Source: Chromobotia macracanthus
Taxonomy: Eukaryota; Chordata; Actinopteri; Cypriniformes; Botiidae
NCBI GenBank assembly: GCA_036877525.1
Contig: JAZGTH010000005.1
Span: 10,270,001 to 10,334,000, forward strand
DNA: 64,000 nucleotides
Direction: 5' to 3'
In this document: piece by piece, positions 63,666 to 64,000 of the stretch
Numbering within the stretch: position 1 is the first letter of the stretch
Layout of the letters: each line of letters opens with the position of its first letter
Program-made: the position numbers and the translations under genes
The notes under the pieces: generated by a model
The model's input: the letters and a program-made list of their open reading frames with translations, nothing else
Told to the model about the DNA's origin: nothing
Databases searched by the model: none

Positions 63666-64000
63666 TTAAACACCATTTTGCAATTGACTGTTTTTCCTAA
63701 AAACTGGATACTGATATTATATACCGCAAAAACTTTAAGCACTTTTTACTTTATAGAACAAGATACTAATTACAAATTGTTTTTATTTGTTCTGTTGCTT
63801 GTAATGTTTTAACTTTTCTTTTTTAACCTGTTCATTATTGACTGTTTACCATTTACTAATTCATCCAAAAAACTAAAGCAAAGTTTACTTAATTGGGCAA
63901 TACTTGCAGACTGTGTGCTGCTGTATTTATGGGTTTATAGTTCTATTAATATTCACCTTTAAAAAGTGTAAATATGAGTTTTTGCTGTGGTATTGAAATT

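Larger units (their letters stand above)
49104..64000 (+). other. 5' part of the intron downstream of TMEM132 exon B
   Basis: The intron opens with GTCAGC after AAG. Two CCCAGCTAAC-family copies lie within the first 2.2 kb, followed by SINE fragments, AT/CA microsatellites and a CTGGT-rich repeat near the right end. I looked for the next TMEM132 exon (a segment around the family's LVTW-Q-VEYP motif) and saw none. Low-copy stretches at 52560-53380, 56820-57720 and 58760-59560 carry no recognised repeat. Confidence 0.7.

Overview
This is vertebrate DNA, almost certainly from a teleost fish of the carp family (Cyprinidae). The base composition is AT-rich and non-coding DNA dominates. Microsatellites are frequent. 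The repeats are of fish type: tRNA-derived SINEs like the cyprinid HAmo family, several families of small inverted-repeat DNA transposons, hAT-like debris and a broken L2-like LINE fragment.

I can support only one protein-coding gene, on the + strand: a member of the TMEM132 family of single-pass membrane proteins. Two internal exons fall in the window. Exon A (20869-21775, 907 bp) carries the conserved N-terminal extracellular region. Exon B (48960-49103, 144 bp) continues the reading frame exactly across a 27,184-bp intron: the phase-2 donor codon AA|G is completed by the first base of exon B. Exon B is short and has no ATG, so a search for open reading frames starting at ATG misses it. The first exon (signal peptide) and the later exons (rest of the ectodomain, membrane segment, cytoplasmic tail) are not visible and should lie outside. 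I did not assign the paralogue letter (A to E).

Layout: 1-20868 is the 3' part of a long upstream intron; 20869-21775 exon A; 21776-48959 a complete intron; 48960-49103 exon B; 49104-64000 the 5' part of the next intron. Apart from repeats the introns hold low-copy stretches, some with homeodomain-, SOX- or forkhead-like motifs, which could be regulatory. That is inference from composition only.

The most striking non-coding feature is one small transposon family, here called the CCCAGCTAAC family. It has inverted ends CCCAGCTAACA / TGTTAGCTGGG and an interior full of AACGTT and AACATT words. I find 13 copies or fragments in both orientations. One copy (44336-44636) sits exactly between two direct copies of a ~95-bp unit. 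I found no bacterial-type operon, CRISPR array or second protein-coding gene.
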